Below, one piece after another: positions 44,818 through 53,774 of a stretch of DNA of 64,000 bases. Source of the stretch: Pseudomaricurvus sp965656525 (lineage in GTDB: Bacteria; Pseudomonadota; Gammaproteobacteria; Pseudomonadales; Cellvibrionaceae); NCBI GenBank assembly GCA_965656525.1, contig CBFHKY010000002.1, positions 128,754-192,753 on the forward strand, read 5' to 3'. The notes beneath the pieces are model-generated. The model was not told the origin of the DNA, did not search any database, and saw only the letters and a program-made list of their open reading frames with translations. Made by a program: the position numbers and the translations under genes. How positions within the stretch are numbered: the stretch's first letter is position 1; each line of letters opens with the position of its first letter.

Positions 44818-45066
44818 ATGCTCGTCAGTGTTGATATCAGCCTTTATCCCAATCAAGAAAACTTCATTCCACCAATCAAAGCGTTTATTGATCAATTGAA
44901 CCAATACAGCAATATCGCCGTTCAGACTTTTCCAACATCCACTGTGATCCAGGGCGATTTCGATGATGTGATGGATATTCTCAAAACAGAAATGAAAACT
45001 CACCGTGAAGCGCACGGTATGGGGGTATTTGTCACTAAGTTTTTACCCGCCTACGAAGCACTCTGA
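44818..45066 (+). CDS. Thiamine-binding protein of the YkoF/MTH1187 superfamily
   Basis: 82 residues, one ferredoxin-like domain: MLVSVDISLYPNQENFIPP at the start, then YSNIAVQTFPTSTVIQGDFD and ending VFVTKFLPAYEAL. This is the single-domain Thiamine_BP layout; B. subtilis YkoF has two such domains and binds thiamine. SD AGGA seven bases before the ATG. No signal peptide, so it acts in the cytoplasm. It sits between PnuT and the kinase, where it could hold or pass on imported thiamine (inference). Confidence 0.8.
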   Translation: MLVSVDISLYPNQENFIPPIKAFIDQLNQYSNIAVQTFPTSTVIQGDFDDVMDILKTEMKTHREAHGMGVFVTKFLPAYEAL

Positions 45067-45088
45067 CGGTTAGCTCGACTTCACGCCC

Positions 45089-45952
45089 ATGACTCAATCA
45101 CTGAGTAAAGCCTTAACGAGCTGGCCCGAGTGGGACATCACTATTGATCGTGCCCCAGAAGTTATTCGTGCGCTCAATCAAGGCCTCAGCCATCAGAGTT
45201 ATTTATTGCAAGCAGGTCAACATAAACTGGTACTAAAGATCGAATCCGAAAGTAGCCGCCAATTGGCAATGAGCAGAACGGAAGAGCTGCACTGGCTTAC
45301 GTGGACACAAGATCTTTCGCCACAGCTGGTTTGGCAGGCTCCCAGTATTATGGTTTATAACTATATCGACTTGCCTACTTGGCAGCCTCATCAACACATT
45401 CCCCAACTGGCCAAGACACTGGCAAAACTGCACTCCATACCAACAGGCAATCACCCACAGCCTCTGGATCTAACAAAACATATGCAGCGCTATTGGTTAC
45501 AACTGGTGGGGCAAAGCTCGGTTACGGTTAGCGCTCATAAAGCGGCGATGCATCAATTCATGCTGCGTCACATCCAACAAGCTCTGCATCGGCACCCGCA
45601 AAAAACGTTGTGCCACAATGATCTCATACCCGAGAACATTTTAATTACAGCCGACGCTTGCGTGTTTCTAGACTGGGAGTACGCGGCGATAAATTGCCCC
45701 GCTTTTGATTTGGCAACTGTATTTGAAAATGCAGCGCTAAACATTGAAGCACAAAGACATTTTCTGAGCGTATACCAACAGTACAGAGATGACAGTATTG
45801 AACTGTCGCAACTCAAAGAACAGGTCACACAGTTCATTCCGATCGTACTGTATTTGCAATGGCTTTGGTTACAACTGAAACAAGGAACAAGCCAACAAGC
45901 GGAACAAATTTACTGCCGCCTTCAACCCCTTATCAACAACCTTAGCGCATAG
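45089..45952 (+). CDS. thiK: ThiK-like thiamine kinase (APH/choline kinase fold)
   Basis: Likely phosphorylates imported thiamine to thiamine phosphate, which traps it in the cell. 287 residues, aminoglycoside phosphotransferase fold. The N-lobe has GLSHQSYLLQAGQHKLVLKI with the ATP lysine. The Brenner motif is KTLCHNDLIPENIL (about 172-185) and the metal aspartate is in CVFLDWEYAAINCPAFDLA. The TPP-regulated operon position separates it from other small-molecule kinases. No clear SD. It ends four bases from the convergent autotransporter stop. Confidence 0.82.
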   Translation: MTQSLSKALTSWPEWDITIDRAPEVIRALNQGLSHQSYLLQAGQHKLVLKIESESSRQLAMSRTEELHWLTWTQDLSPQLVWQAPSIMVYNYIDLPTWQPHQHIPQLAKTLAKLHSIPTGNHPQPLDLTKHMQRYWLQLVGQSSVTVSAHKAAMHQFMLRHIQQALHRHPQKTLCHNDLIPENILITADACVFLDWEYAAINCPAFDLATVFENAALNIEAQRHFLSVYQQYRDDSIELSQLKEQVTQFIPIVLYLQWLWLQLKQGTSQQAEQIYCRLQPLINNLSA

Positions 45953-45956
45953 GGCT

Positions 45957-48900
45957 TTAGAAACGGTACATCGCTTGAAGCCGCCCGTTAAGATAGTTTT
46001 CATCGGTCAAGCTGCCGTATTCAAGATCAAACAGTAAGTCGTAGTGACTGGATAGGTTAGACCTTAACGTAAAGCCCCAGAAGTGTCCGCTGTTGTCGTG
46101 ATTTCCTGAGGCATCAAAGGAAAAGTCGGCACCTGACAACTGCCCTGATACATTGTCACTGTAAAAGCGATTCGCCAATAAACCAAAACGAAGCGAAGCA
46201 TCAAAACTGGATGAGACCGGATAAAATGCAGCCACCTGTAATCTGGCCTTCCAAGCAGACACACTGCGATCATCCACCGATAAATTAGCGTTGCTGGTAC
46301 CCGACTCACGATAGCCATCGTACCACGCCTTGGTATAACTCAAACTGGCCGCAGGACGGAAGTACCAATAACTGTTGATGAGGTTATAGCGCGTGTCCAC
46401 GCTCACGGAAGGACTCAGAAAAAAACCATCCGTATCCGATTTGGCCGTTTGCATACCGTCTATCGAGTCAAACACCTGATGCTTATTCTCATAGAGACCA
46501 TACCCCCCCATCACGCCCAGCGTATAATTGAACTCGGATAAATTGCGGTGCTGATAACCACCAAAGTAAAACAGCTGATCGTCGGAACGAAACGTGCCAT
46601 CATCACCGTCGGTACTGGCATCAACTAGGCCGCCTACTAAGCCCACCCTGGAGTCATACAGCTGACCTTCCAACCCCACGGCCAAACCAAGGTGCTTGGT
46701 ATCATAAGAGCGATACACACCATCACCATCGAACTCGGATTTACCGCCAAAGCCCTGTACCCATAATACGGGCTGATCATGGGTCCAGTGTGTCAGAGAG
46801 TACGAGTCACCCGCGTTCACACCCGATGGGTGGCGATTAAAACGAGTGCGTCTATTTTGGACTGATGAACTAACACGTTGATGAATCAGCTGATGCAATC
46901 CACCAATCGATTCCGACAACACCCGCCCTCTTGATCCTTCTGTGGTGATATCGACGGTCAAAATCGAATCAGGCGTGACAATGCCCGGAACGTTATACAG
47001 GTACGCAGACTCAACATTCTCCAGTGCCAACCGAGTGGGCACATCGCCTTTGCTGGCAAACCAATTAACCACATCGTTATCACCACTCTCGCCGAGATCA
47101 ATCGTGCCTCGCACGTCAGATCCAGGAAACAGGTTTACTGTGGCGTTAGCGCCAGACACTTCAATCGCTTTTGTATTTGCAGTGATTGATCCTGTATTCG
47201 AAATAGAGGCACCCTCACCTTCAATTTGGATACCATAGGATTCGTTGGCTACAGCAATAATGGAACCATTGTTCGTCACCGACACTTGATCGCCTTTAGA
47301 AACAATACCAACGGCGCTGGCGGCCCCCTCGACAGTTAGAGTTCCTGTATTGGTAATATTGTTATTGGCTCCATCAACACGAATACCCTCGGCCAAAAGG
47401 TTACTGCTAACCGACACCATGTTGTAGTTAGCCAAAATATTGTTATCGCCGGCAACCGCCATCCCTCGAGCTGCGTTATTCCCCAGCACGGTAATCGTGT
47501 CTGTATTATTGAGGGTATTATCCGAACCATTAATATTGACGCCAAAAGCTGAATTAAACGATGTGGCAGTTAGAGCTTGACGATTATTAAAAATGTTGTC
47601 ATCACCAATGCCCTCAACACCGGCTGCAAAAGTGTTACCGGAAACCGATAAAGAACCTCTGTTTTCAACCGTATTATTTTGACCGGACACAACAATGCCT
47701 TTCGCCTGGCCTTCTGAATCGACATCGACAGCCCCTTGATTGGTAATAGCTGTATCGTCGCCGCTACTTTCAAATGCAATCGCTAAAGCATTCGATTGTA
47801 TGGTTACCGTTGCATCATTAGAAACGACATTTCGATTACCCGATGACGTCAAACCAGAGGCCGAGCTCACTCCAGTCACAGAAACTTGGCCTGTATTTTC
47901 CAGAGTATTTTCATCACCTGACACTGACATTCCAACGCCGGATATATTAGAAACAACCACACCACTACCAGTGGCGGATACAGTCACAGCACCCGAATTT
48001 TGTACACTTGTATTCGAGCCAGTTACGCCTATCCCTACGGCCGACTGTACACTCTCAGCGGTTATCGTACCTGAGTTTTGAAAGCTGCTATCATCACCGA
48101 GTAAAATCATTCCTTGGGCAGACTGCACACCTTCCACATTGAACGTCCCAGCTGTCGAGAGACTTGCGTTATTGCCATCCGCGCTGACACCAGTCGCCTC
48201 TGTACTGCCTGTGACAGCGATACTTCCGGTGTTGGTGAAAGCCAGATCATCACCAATACTGACCACGCCTGCACTCTCTTCACCCGACACTGTCATGGCA
48301 GCACTGTTGGAAAAGGTGTTGTCCAATCCATTTACATTGGCCCCTTGCGAAAGTTCACTGTTGGCTTGCACTACTAGGTCAGCGTTCACAGTAAGCTGAT
48401 TGCGATTACCGTCCACATCCAATCCTGCCGCGTTTAATGTGGCAGTCACCTCAGTGCGATCACGTAAAATCACTCGATTGTCGTTACCCGTCACCAAAAA
48501 ACCGGTGGCACCATCACCCGAACCCACTTCCGTTGTAGCCCCTTGCGTGACGTTATTACTATTGCCCGTCACTGCGATGCCAGCCACATTGATGCCGCCG
48601 TCTGCCACCACCGCCCCAGAACTCGATATCTGATTATTATCACCCGTTACATCAAGCGTGCGTATTCCTGTGGCACCTTGCGCCTCCATAGAACCCGATA
48701 GGTTCAGTGTGTTTTGATTCCCTTCAACAGCAATTGCTTGAGCAGCGCCACTGCTGGAGGAAATAGCAGCTGTATTAGATAACGTATTGAGATCGCCATC
48801 GATATAAATACCGCGATTAATGGCAGACGATGATGTAGTCACCGTTTCTTGATTTTGTATTTGGTTGGAATCGCCTCGAACATCAACACCAAACGCTCCA

Positions 48901-49175
48901 CCATTAGCGGAAAACGCTTCTAACGTACCGTTATTGATCAGCTGGTTGTTATCGCCGTAGGAGTATAGGGCATGGGCATTGTCTGTGACGCTGGGGGATC
49001 CAGGCGTGTTGGTGGCCGTAATAGTAGCGTTGTTGGTGATTTGATTGTTATCGCCTGTGGCGCCAAGCCCCCATTCCGCTACCACGAGATCGGAATCATT
49101 AGTCAACACAGCGGCAGAAGCGACTTGTCCGCAAGCCATTGCCACCGCCAACACCAGCGTTTTGCGCTGCCGCAT
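45957..49175 (-). CDS. Type V autotransporter with 26-residue repeat passenger
   Basis: Secreted or surface-displayed protein. Start at the ATG at 49175 (AGGGG six bases upstream); 1072 residues. Signal peptide MRQRKTLVLAVAMACGQVAS, cleavage near ASA. Residues about 38-688 form the passenger, made of repeats beginning GIxVxGDNNxxxNxGxxxV; these should fold as a parallel beta-helix. A hinge follows. The C-terminal autotransporter barrel starts about QPVLWVQGFGGKSEFDGDG (about residue 805) and ends LQAMYRF with the required terminal phenylalanine. No protease or RGD motif is visible. The function is probably adhesion or surface structure (inference). Confidence 0.9.
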   Translation of the reverse strand: MRQRKTLVLAVAMACGQVASAAVLTNDSDLVVAEWGLGATGDNNQITNNATITATNTPGSPSVTDNAHALYSYGDNNQLINNGTLEAFSANGGAFGVDVRGDSNQIQNQETVTTSSSAINRGIYIDGDLNTLSNTAAISSSSGAAQAIAVEGNQNTLNLSGSMEAQGATGIRTLDVTGDNNQISSSGAVVADGGINVAGIAVTGNSNNVTQGATTEVGSGDGATGFLVTGNDNRVILRDRTEVTATLNAAGLDVDGNRNQLTVNADLVVQANSELSQGANVNGLDNTFSNSAAMTVSGEESAGVVSIGDDLAFTNTGSIAVTGSTEATGVSADGNNASLSTAGTFNVEGVQSAQGMILLGDDSSFQNSGTITAESVQSAVGIGVTGSNTSVQNSGAVTVSATGSGVVVSNISGVGMSVSGDENTLENTGQVSVTGVSSASGLTSSGNRNVVSNDATVTIQSNALAIAFESSGDDTAITNQGAVDVDSEGQAKGIVVSGQNNTVENRGSLSVSGNTFAAGVEGIGDDNIFNNRQALTATSFNSAFGVNINGSDNTLNNTDTITVLGNNAARGMAVAGDNNILANYNMVSVSSNLLAEGIRVDGANNNITNTGTLTVEGAASAVGIVSKGDQVSVTNNGSIIAVANESYGIQIEGEGASISNTGSITANTKAIEVSGANATVNLFPGSDVRGTIDLGESGDNDVVNWFASKGDVPTRLALENVESAYLYNVPGIVTPDSILTVDITTEGSRGRVLSESIGGLHQLIHQRVSSSVQNRRTRFNRHPSGVNAGDSYSLTHWTHDQPVLWVQGFGGKSEFDGDGVYRSYDTKHLGLAVGLEGQLYDSRVGLVGGLVDASTDGDDGTFRSDDQLFYFGGYQHRNLSEFNYTLGVMGGYGLYENKHQVFDSIDGMQTAKSDTDGFFLSPSVSVDTRYNLINSYWYFRPAASLSYTKAWYDGYRESGTSNANLSVDDRSVSAWKARLQVAAFYPVSSSFDASLRFGLLANRFYSDNVSGQLSGADFSFDASGNHDNSGHFWGFTLRSNLSSHYDLLFDLEYGSLTDENYLNGRLQAMYRF
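47112..49064 (-). repeat. 78-bp coding repeat array in the autotransporter passenger
   Basis: About 22 consecutive repeats. Starts such as GVDV, GIYI, GLDV, GIVV, GVNI, GMAV and GIRV recur every 26 residues (25 to 27 in nearly all steps, 28 and 32 in two). Each carries a GDNN- or GNxN-like turn and a later N-x-G. The DNA copies have diverged, so this is an old protein repeat and not a recent DNA expansion. Confidence 0.85.
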
Positions 49176-49406
49176 ACCCATCCCCTACTTATTATTTTAC
49201 CTTTTAGCCCGCTTATAACGTCAGTCGACTAATTAAGCACGGACTAAACAGCCTGATTAAAAGATATACTAGTTAAAAACGGGATGACGCACAATTCTTC
49301 TTCACGGGGCGTGAGGAAACATAAGCTGGTTTACCGTTTATACTACAGTTTCAAAATCCCACCCAAGAAGCGCCACTTTTTATAACGGCCGCACCTAATC
49401 CGTCTC

Positions 49407-49436
49407 TTGCGTTCAAAACAATATCAGTGGTATGGT
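49407..49436 (+). promoter_or_regulatory. Candidate promoter of the thiC operon
   Basis: -35 TTGCGT (49407-49412), 18-base spacer, -10 TATGGT (49431-49436). Neither box is strong. The predicted start, about 49443, coincides with the beginning of the aptamer, as at riboswitch 1. The 230 bases between here and the autotransporter start hold no gene; the autotransporter promoter was not identified. Confidence 0.5.
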
Positions 49437-49444
49437 CTCGCCCA

Positions 49445-49582
49445 CTTGTCGGGGTGCCGGCGGTTACTGAATGTTTCCATCACAGGAGACCACATTAATC
49501 GCAGGCTGAGATCCGAAGTTGAGATTCAACTTCTTTGGGACCCGCTGCACCTGATCAGGTTAATGCCTGCGTAGGGATCAAG
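49445..49582 (+). promoter_or_regulatory. TPP riboswitch (THI element) 2
   Basis: Consensus elements: TCGGGGTGCCGG (49449-49460), CAGGCTGAGATC, then GACCCGCTGCACCTGATCAG and GGTTAATGCCTGCGTAGGGA. CTTG (49445-49448) pairs with CAAG (49579-49582) to extend P1. P3 contains an extended hairpin, GAAGTTGAGATTCAACTTC. It controls the thiC biosynthesis operon. Confidence 0.97.
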
Positions 49583-49713
49583 TAGAAACATACACGCGCC
49601 TATATGGCGTATGTATGGGAACACACCAAACGGCCGACAGTTTTGTCGTGTGCAGTTTTTAGCTATGAGCCTATCCATTTCTGGGTATGCGTGTAGTGGT
49701 TCCCCGCTGATGC

Positions 49714-49745
49714 AGCTCCCGACGTAATATTTTATCCTGGGAGCT
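49714..49745 (+). promoter_or_regulatory. SD-sequestering hairpin of riboswitch 2
   Basis: AGCTCCC (49714-49720) pairs perfectly with GGGAGCT (49739-49745). The SD GGGAG of thiC is the 3' arm, ending six bases before the ATG. The 5' arm extended to TGCAGCTCCC (49711-49720) can pair with GGGA and GCTGCA (49537-49549) in the aptamer. A second bulged hairpin with a T run (about 49622-49660) could be a leader terminator. Confidence 0.72.
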
Positions 49746-49749
49746 AACC

Positions 49750-51648
49750 ATGTCAGATACCACCTCCATTCGAAAACTCAGCGAATCCGCCCAAGTAGAC
49801 GCCCTTTCCACCGGCCCCCTAACCGGTTCTCGCAAAGTATATATCACAGGCTCACGGCCCGACATCCGAGTCCCGATGCGTGAAATCAGTTTATCTCCCA
49901 CGCAGCTACAAGACGACAAACTGGAAGAAAACCCAGCCATTCGAGTGTATGACACGTCTGGCCCTTATACCGACCCCGACGTTAATATTGACGTTCGTAA
50001 AGGGTTGGCAAAACTGCGCGACTCTTGGATTTTAGAGCGTAACGATACCGAACTGCTCAATAGCCCCACTTCGTACTACACCAAAACCCGCGAGCAAAAC
50101 ATTGCTCTTGAAGCCTTGCGTTTTGAAGGCAAACACCAGCCGCGTAAAGCCAAAGATGGTGCCAATGTGAGCCAGTTACATTACGCTCGCCAAGGCATCA
50201 TTACACCGGAAATGGAATACATCGCTATTCGTGAAAACCTTGCACGTGCGCAGCTGGCTCAAACCGATACGATTCATCAACAACACCCAGGGCAAACCTG
50301 GGGCGCAAACCTTGTACAAGACATCACACCAGAGTTTGTCCGTAAAGAAGTGGCCGAAGGTCGTGCGATTATTCCCGCCAACATCAACCACCCCGAATTA
50401 GAACCGATGATCATCGGCCGTAACTTCCACATAAAGATCAACGGTAATATTGGTAACTCCGCCGTCACATCCTCCATTGAAGAAGAGGTAGAAAAACTGG
50501 TCTGGGGGACACGTTGGGGCTCGGATACGGTCATGGATTTATCAACTGGCAAGCACATTCACGAAACTCGCGAATGGATTTTGCGCAACGCCTCTGTCCC
50601 CATCGGTACCGTCCCCATTTATCAAGCGCTAGAAAAAGTGGACGGCGTGGCAGAAGATCTAACGTGGGAGATTTTCCGCGACACTTTGATCGAACAAGCG
50701 GAACAAGGGGTCGACTACTTTACGATTCATGCGGGCGTTTTACTTCGCTATGTCCCCATGACCGCCAAACGTCTGACAGGCATTGTGTCACGCGGTGGAT
50801 CAATCATGGCTAAGTGGTGTTTATCTCATCACAAAGAAAGCTTTCTCTATACCCACTTCGAAGACATCTGCGAAATCATGAAAGCGTATGATGTGTCTTT
50901 CTCTCTGGGTGATGGCTTGCGCCCTGGCTGTTTGCAAGATGCCAACGACGAAGCCCAATTTGCTGAGCTGCACACCCTTGGCGAGTTGACAAAAATCGCG
51001 TGGAAACACGATGTTCAGGTGATGATTGAAGGCCCCGGCCACGTGCCTATGCACATGGTGAAAGCCAATATGGACGAACAGCTAAAACATTGTCACGAAG
51101 CACCGTTCTATACCCTTGGCCCACTCATTACCGACATCAGCCCAGGTTACGACCATTTTTCGTCGGGGATAGGCGCGGCAATGATCGGTTGGTTTGGCTG
51201 TGCCATGCTCTGCTACGTGACCCCCAAAGAGCACTTGGGCCTACCCAATCGCGACGATGTGAAGGAAGGTATTATCACTTACAAAATTGCCGCGCACGCT
51301 GGTGATTTGGCAAAAGGTATGCCTGGGGCACAGATCCGTGACAACGCTCTGTCGAAAGCGCGTTTTGAGTTCCGCTGGGACGATCAATTCAACCTGAGCC
51401 TTGATCCCGATACCGCCCGCGCGTTTCATGATGAAACCTTGCCCAAAGATTCGGCCAAAGTCGCTCACTTTTGCTCAATGTGTGGCCCTAAGTTTTGTTC
51501 CATGAAGATCACACAAGATGTGCGCGATTATGCGGCAAAGCAGGAAGCCGGAGAACTAGAGACATCACAACAGGAAGTCAATGAAGGGATGGCTGAGATG
51601 TCGCAGCAATTTAAACAGCATGGCAGCAAGTTGTACCACGAGGTGTAA
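49750..51648 (+). CDS. thiC: Phosphomethylpyrimidine synthase ThiC
   Basis: Radical SAM enzyme that turns aminoimidazole ribotide into HMP phosphate, the thiamine pyrimidine. 632 residues, normal for proteobacterial ThiC. The N-terminal domain has GSRKVYITGSRPDIRVPMRE. The core includes NINHPELEPMIIGRNFHIKI, MDLSTGKHIHETREWIL and IEGPGHVPMHMVKANM. The C-terminal [4Fe-4S] motif is AHFCSMCGPKFCSMKI (CxxCxxxxC). GGGAG precedes the ATG by six bases and is part of the regulatory hairpin. First gene of thiC-thiO-thiS-thiG-thiDE. Confidence 0.98.
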   Translation: MSDTTSIRKLSESAQVDALSTGPLTGSRKVYITGSRPDIRVPMREISLSPTQLQDDKLEENPAIRVYDTSGPYTDPDVNIDVRKGLAKLRDSWILERNDTELLNSPTSYYTKTREQNIALEALRFEGKHQPRKAKDGANVSQLHYARQGIITPEMEYIAIRENLARAQLAQTDTIHQQHPGQTWGANLVQDITPEFVRKEVAEGRAIIPANINHPELEPMIIGRNFHIKINGNIGNSAVTSSIEEEVEKLVWGTRWGSDTVMDLSTGKHIHETREWILRNASVPIGTVPIYQALEKVDGVAEDLTWEIFRDTLIEQAEQGVDYFTIHAGVLLRYVPMTAKRLTGIVSRGGSIMAKWCLSHHKESFLYTHFEDICEIMKAYDVSFSLGDGLRPGCLQDANDEAQFAELHTLGELTKIAWKHDVQVMIEGPGHVPMHMVKANMDEQLKHCHEAPFYTLGPLITDISPGYDHFSSGIGAAMIGWFGCAMLCYVTPKEHLGLPNRDDVKEGIITYKIAAHAGDLAKGMPGAQIRDNALSKARFEFRWDDQFNLSLDPDTARAFHDETLPKDSAKVAHFCSMCGPKFCSMKITQDVRDYAAKQEAGELETSQQEVNEGMAEMSQQFKQHGSKLYHEV

Positions 51649-51650
51649 AC

Positions 51651-52751
51651 ATGACGCTTCACGTTGGTATTGCCGGCGGTGGTTTGCTCGGGCGCTTATG
51701 CGCTTGGCAACTGCTGTTAAATGGCTGCCGTGTAAGCCTGTTTGAGGCGGGCTCTCTGCAACACTGCCCAGGTGCTGCGCGCACAGCAGCGGCGATGATC
51801 TCGCCGCTTTCAGAGCTTGCCGACAGCGATCACAACGTTTATCAAATGGGCATGCACAGTTTAAACTTGTGGCCCAAGTGGTTAACGCAATTGCGCCAAG
51901 CTCAACAGCATCCCGTACATTATTATGCAGGTGGATCGCTGGTCACCGCTCACAGGCAGGATTCCAGTTTGCTGCAACAGTTTGCCAATACGCTGTTTCA
52001 CAAGCTAGGGGAAGACAGCTGCCAGTGGTTAAACCAAGCGGAACTCCACGACAAAGAACCTGACTTGAGCCACTTCAGCCAAGGGCTGTATTTACCTAGC
52101 GAAGCGTACCTTGATAATCACGCACTGCTGGATCAATTGCTCAGTGACATACGGGCACTGGGCGCCGAACTGCACGAATATTGTGAAGTCGAGAGCTTAT
52201 CCGATAATACGCTGGTAACCGCTGAGGGGACTCGCTCGTTTGATTGGCTGATTGACTGTCGTGGTATCGGCGCAAAAGACGCTTTTTCACAGTTACGTGG
52301 TGTGCGAGGTGAAGTTCTTTGGGTGCAGACCCATGATGTCACCCTGCGACACCCTGTGCGTTTTATGCACCCCAAATACAAACTCTATATCGTGCCCAAA
52401 CCCAATCATCAATTTATCATTGGTGCCACCGAAATTGAATCCGAAGATATGAGCGACATCAGTTTACGGTCCAGCTTGGAACTCAGTAGTGCACTGTATG
52501 CGGTAAGCCCTGCTTTTGCCGAAGCGCGAGTGACAAAGACCGATGTCAATCTGCGCCCAGCTCTGTTAAACAATCACCCACAGGTGCAACAACAGGGTCA
52601 ATGCCTACGAGCAAACGGCCTCTACAGGCACGGCTATCTCTTGGCGCCGGTGGTGGTGGAGGCGGTTTTGGATCGTATCCTTGGTCGCACTCGCAGTCCG
52701 TTTAGCACGTCGCTATTACACACACTAACTTTTGAGAGTTCAGCCTCATGA
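51651..52751 (+). CDS. thiO: FAD-dependent glycine oxidase ThiO
   Basis: Oxidises glycine to iminoglycine, the thiazole precursor, under aerobic conditions. 366 residues, DAO-like fold. The FAD motif is VGIAGGGLLGRLCAWQLLLN (residues 5-24) with the ribose acid in VSLFEAGSL. The middle has the DAO-type GLYLPSEAYLDNHALLDQL. The C-terminal region holds NLRPALLNNHPQ and NGLYRHGYLLAPVVVEAVLD. Two bases after thiC, and overlapping thiS by four. ThiO rather than ThiH implies an oxygen-dependent route. Confidence 0.92.
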   Translation: MTLHVGIAGGGLLGRLCAWQLLLNGCRVSLFEAGSLQHCPGAARTAAAMISPLSELADSDHNVYQMGMHSLNLWPKWLTQLRQAQQHPVHYYAGGSLVTAHRQDSSLLQQFANTLFHKLGEDSCQWLNQAELHDKEPDLSHFSQGLYLPSEAYLDNHALLDQLLSDIRALGAELHEYCEVESLSDNTLVTAEGTRSFDWLIDCRGIGAKDAFSQLRGVRGEVLWVQTHDVTLRHPVRFMHPKYKLYIVPKPNHQFIIGATEIESEDMSDISLRSSLELSSALYAVSPAFAEARVTKTDVNLRPALLNNHPQVQQQGQCLRANGLYRHGYLLAPVVVEAVLDRILGRTRSPFSTSLLHTLTFESSAS

Positions 52752-52951
52752 TACGAGTCAAAGTCAACGATGAAATTCGCGAGCTGGTGGCTGGTACAAA
52801 TTTACTTCAGGCGCTAGAAGCATGGGACATCAACGGTGATCGTATCGCTTGTGCGATCAATGGCGATTTTACACCGCGCAGCCAATACGCAGACACACAA
52901 CTGCTCGACGGGGATTGTATTGATTTAGTACAACCCATAGGCGGGGGATAA
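52748..52951 (+). CDS. thiS: Sulfur carrier protein ThiS
   Basis: Ubiquitin-like protein whose C-terminal thiocarboxylate donates sulfur to the thiazole. 67 residues, ending IDLVQPIGGG; the final diglycine is the activation site. IACAINGDFTPRSQYADTQL is the central sheet region. The ATG overlaps the thiO stop (ATGA). No thiF is in the operon, so the adenylating enzyme must be elsewhere. Confidence 0.95.
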   Translation: MIRVKVNDEIRELVAGTNLLQALEAWDINGDRIACAINGDFTPRSQYADTQLLDGDCIDLVQPIGGG

Positions 52952-52952
52952 C

Positions 52953-53774
52953 ATGGAAACAGCAACCGTAAATAACGACCCTTTAACGCTCTACGGCACA
53001 ACCTTTAATAGCCGATTATTATTGGGCACGGCTTTGTACCCGTCGCCACAGATTATGGCAGACTGCATTGCCGCCAGTGGCACCAATATTGTTACGTTGT
53101 CTTTGCGCCGACAAAATTTAACGCCAGAAAACCCGCAATACAATCCTGCGGATATTTTTTGGCAGCACATTAAAAACAGTGGCTGCCACTTACTGCCCAA
53201 CACCGCTGGCTGTCGCACTCCCAAAGAAGCCATAAATCTAGCCGAAATGAGCCGCGAAGTGTTCGACACCCATTGGCTAAAATTGGAAGTGATTGGCGAC
53301 GACTACAACCTACAACCTTGTCCTTTTGGTTTGGTGGAGGCCGCTGCTGAACTGATCAAACGTGGGTTCGCTGTACTGCCTTATACCACCGACGATTTAG
53401 TGTTAGCGCAAAAGCTGTTGGATGTTGGCTGTGAAGTGTTAATGCCTTGGGGCTCACCTATTGGCACCGGCCAAGGCTTGCTAAATCGCTACAACTTACA
53501 AACCCTGCGCGAGCGTCTGCCCAACGTACCGCTGATTGTGGATGCCGGTATTGGAGCGCCCTCACAAGCCGTCGAAGCTATGGAGATGGGATTTGATGGC
53601 GTGTTGCTCAACACCGCTGTGGCCAAAGCCAGTAACCCTGTGTTAATGGGGCAAGCTTTCGGCAAAGCCGTAGAGTGTGGCCGCGAAGCGTGGCTTGCAG
53701 GTCTGATACAAAAAACACAAACCGCCTCCCCTTCTACTCCAACATTAGGACAACCGTTTTGGCATCAAAATTAA
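52953..53774 (+). CDS. thiG: Thiazole synthase ThiG
   Basis: Condenses DXP, iminoglycine and ThiS-thiocarboxylate into thiazole phosphate. 273 residues, TIM barrel. The Schiff-base lysine is in THWLKLEVIGDDYNLQPCPF (about 107-126). Other markers are LLPNTAGCRTPKEAINLAEM, EVLMPWGSPIGTGQGLLNRY and VPLIVDAGIGAPSQAVEAME, then LNTAVAKASNPVLMGQAF. It starts one base after the thiS stop. Its last 16 bases overlap the proposed TTG start of thiDE. Confidence 0.96.
   Translation: METATVNNDPLTLYGTTFNSRLLLGTALYPSPQIMADCIAASGTNIVTLSLRRQNLTPENPQYNPADIFWQHIKNSGCHLLPNTAGCRTPKEAINLAEMSREVFDTHWLKLEVIGDDYNLQPCPFGLVEAAAELIKRGFAVLPYTTDDLVLAQKLLDVGCEVLMPWGSPIGTGQGLLNRYNLQTLRERLPNVPLIVDAGIGAPSQAVEAMEMGFDGVLLNTAVAKASNPVLMGQAFGKAVECGREAWLAGLIQKTQTASPSTPTLGQPFWHQN

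Noticed and set aside
47112..49064. Regular 78-bp spacing considered as a CRISPR-like or DNA satellite array
   Set aside because: The repeats are conserved at protein level and lie in one open reading frame; DNA copies are diverged and there are no unique spacers.
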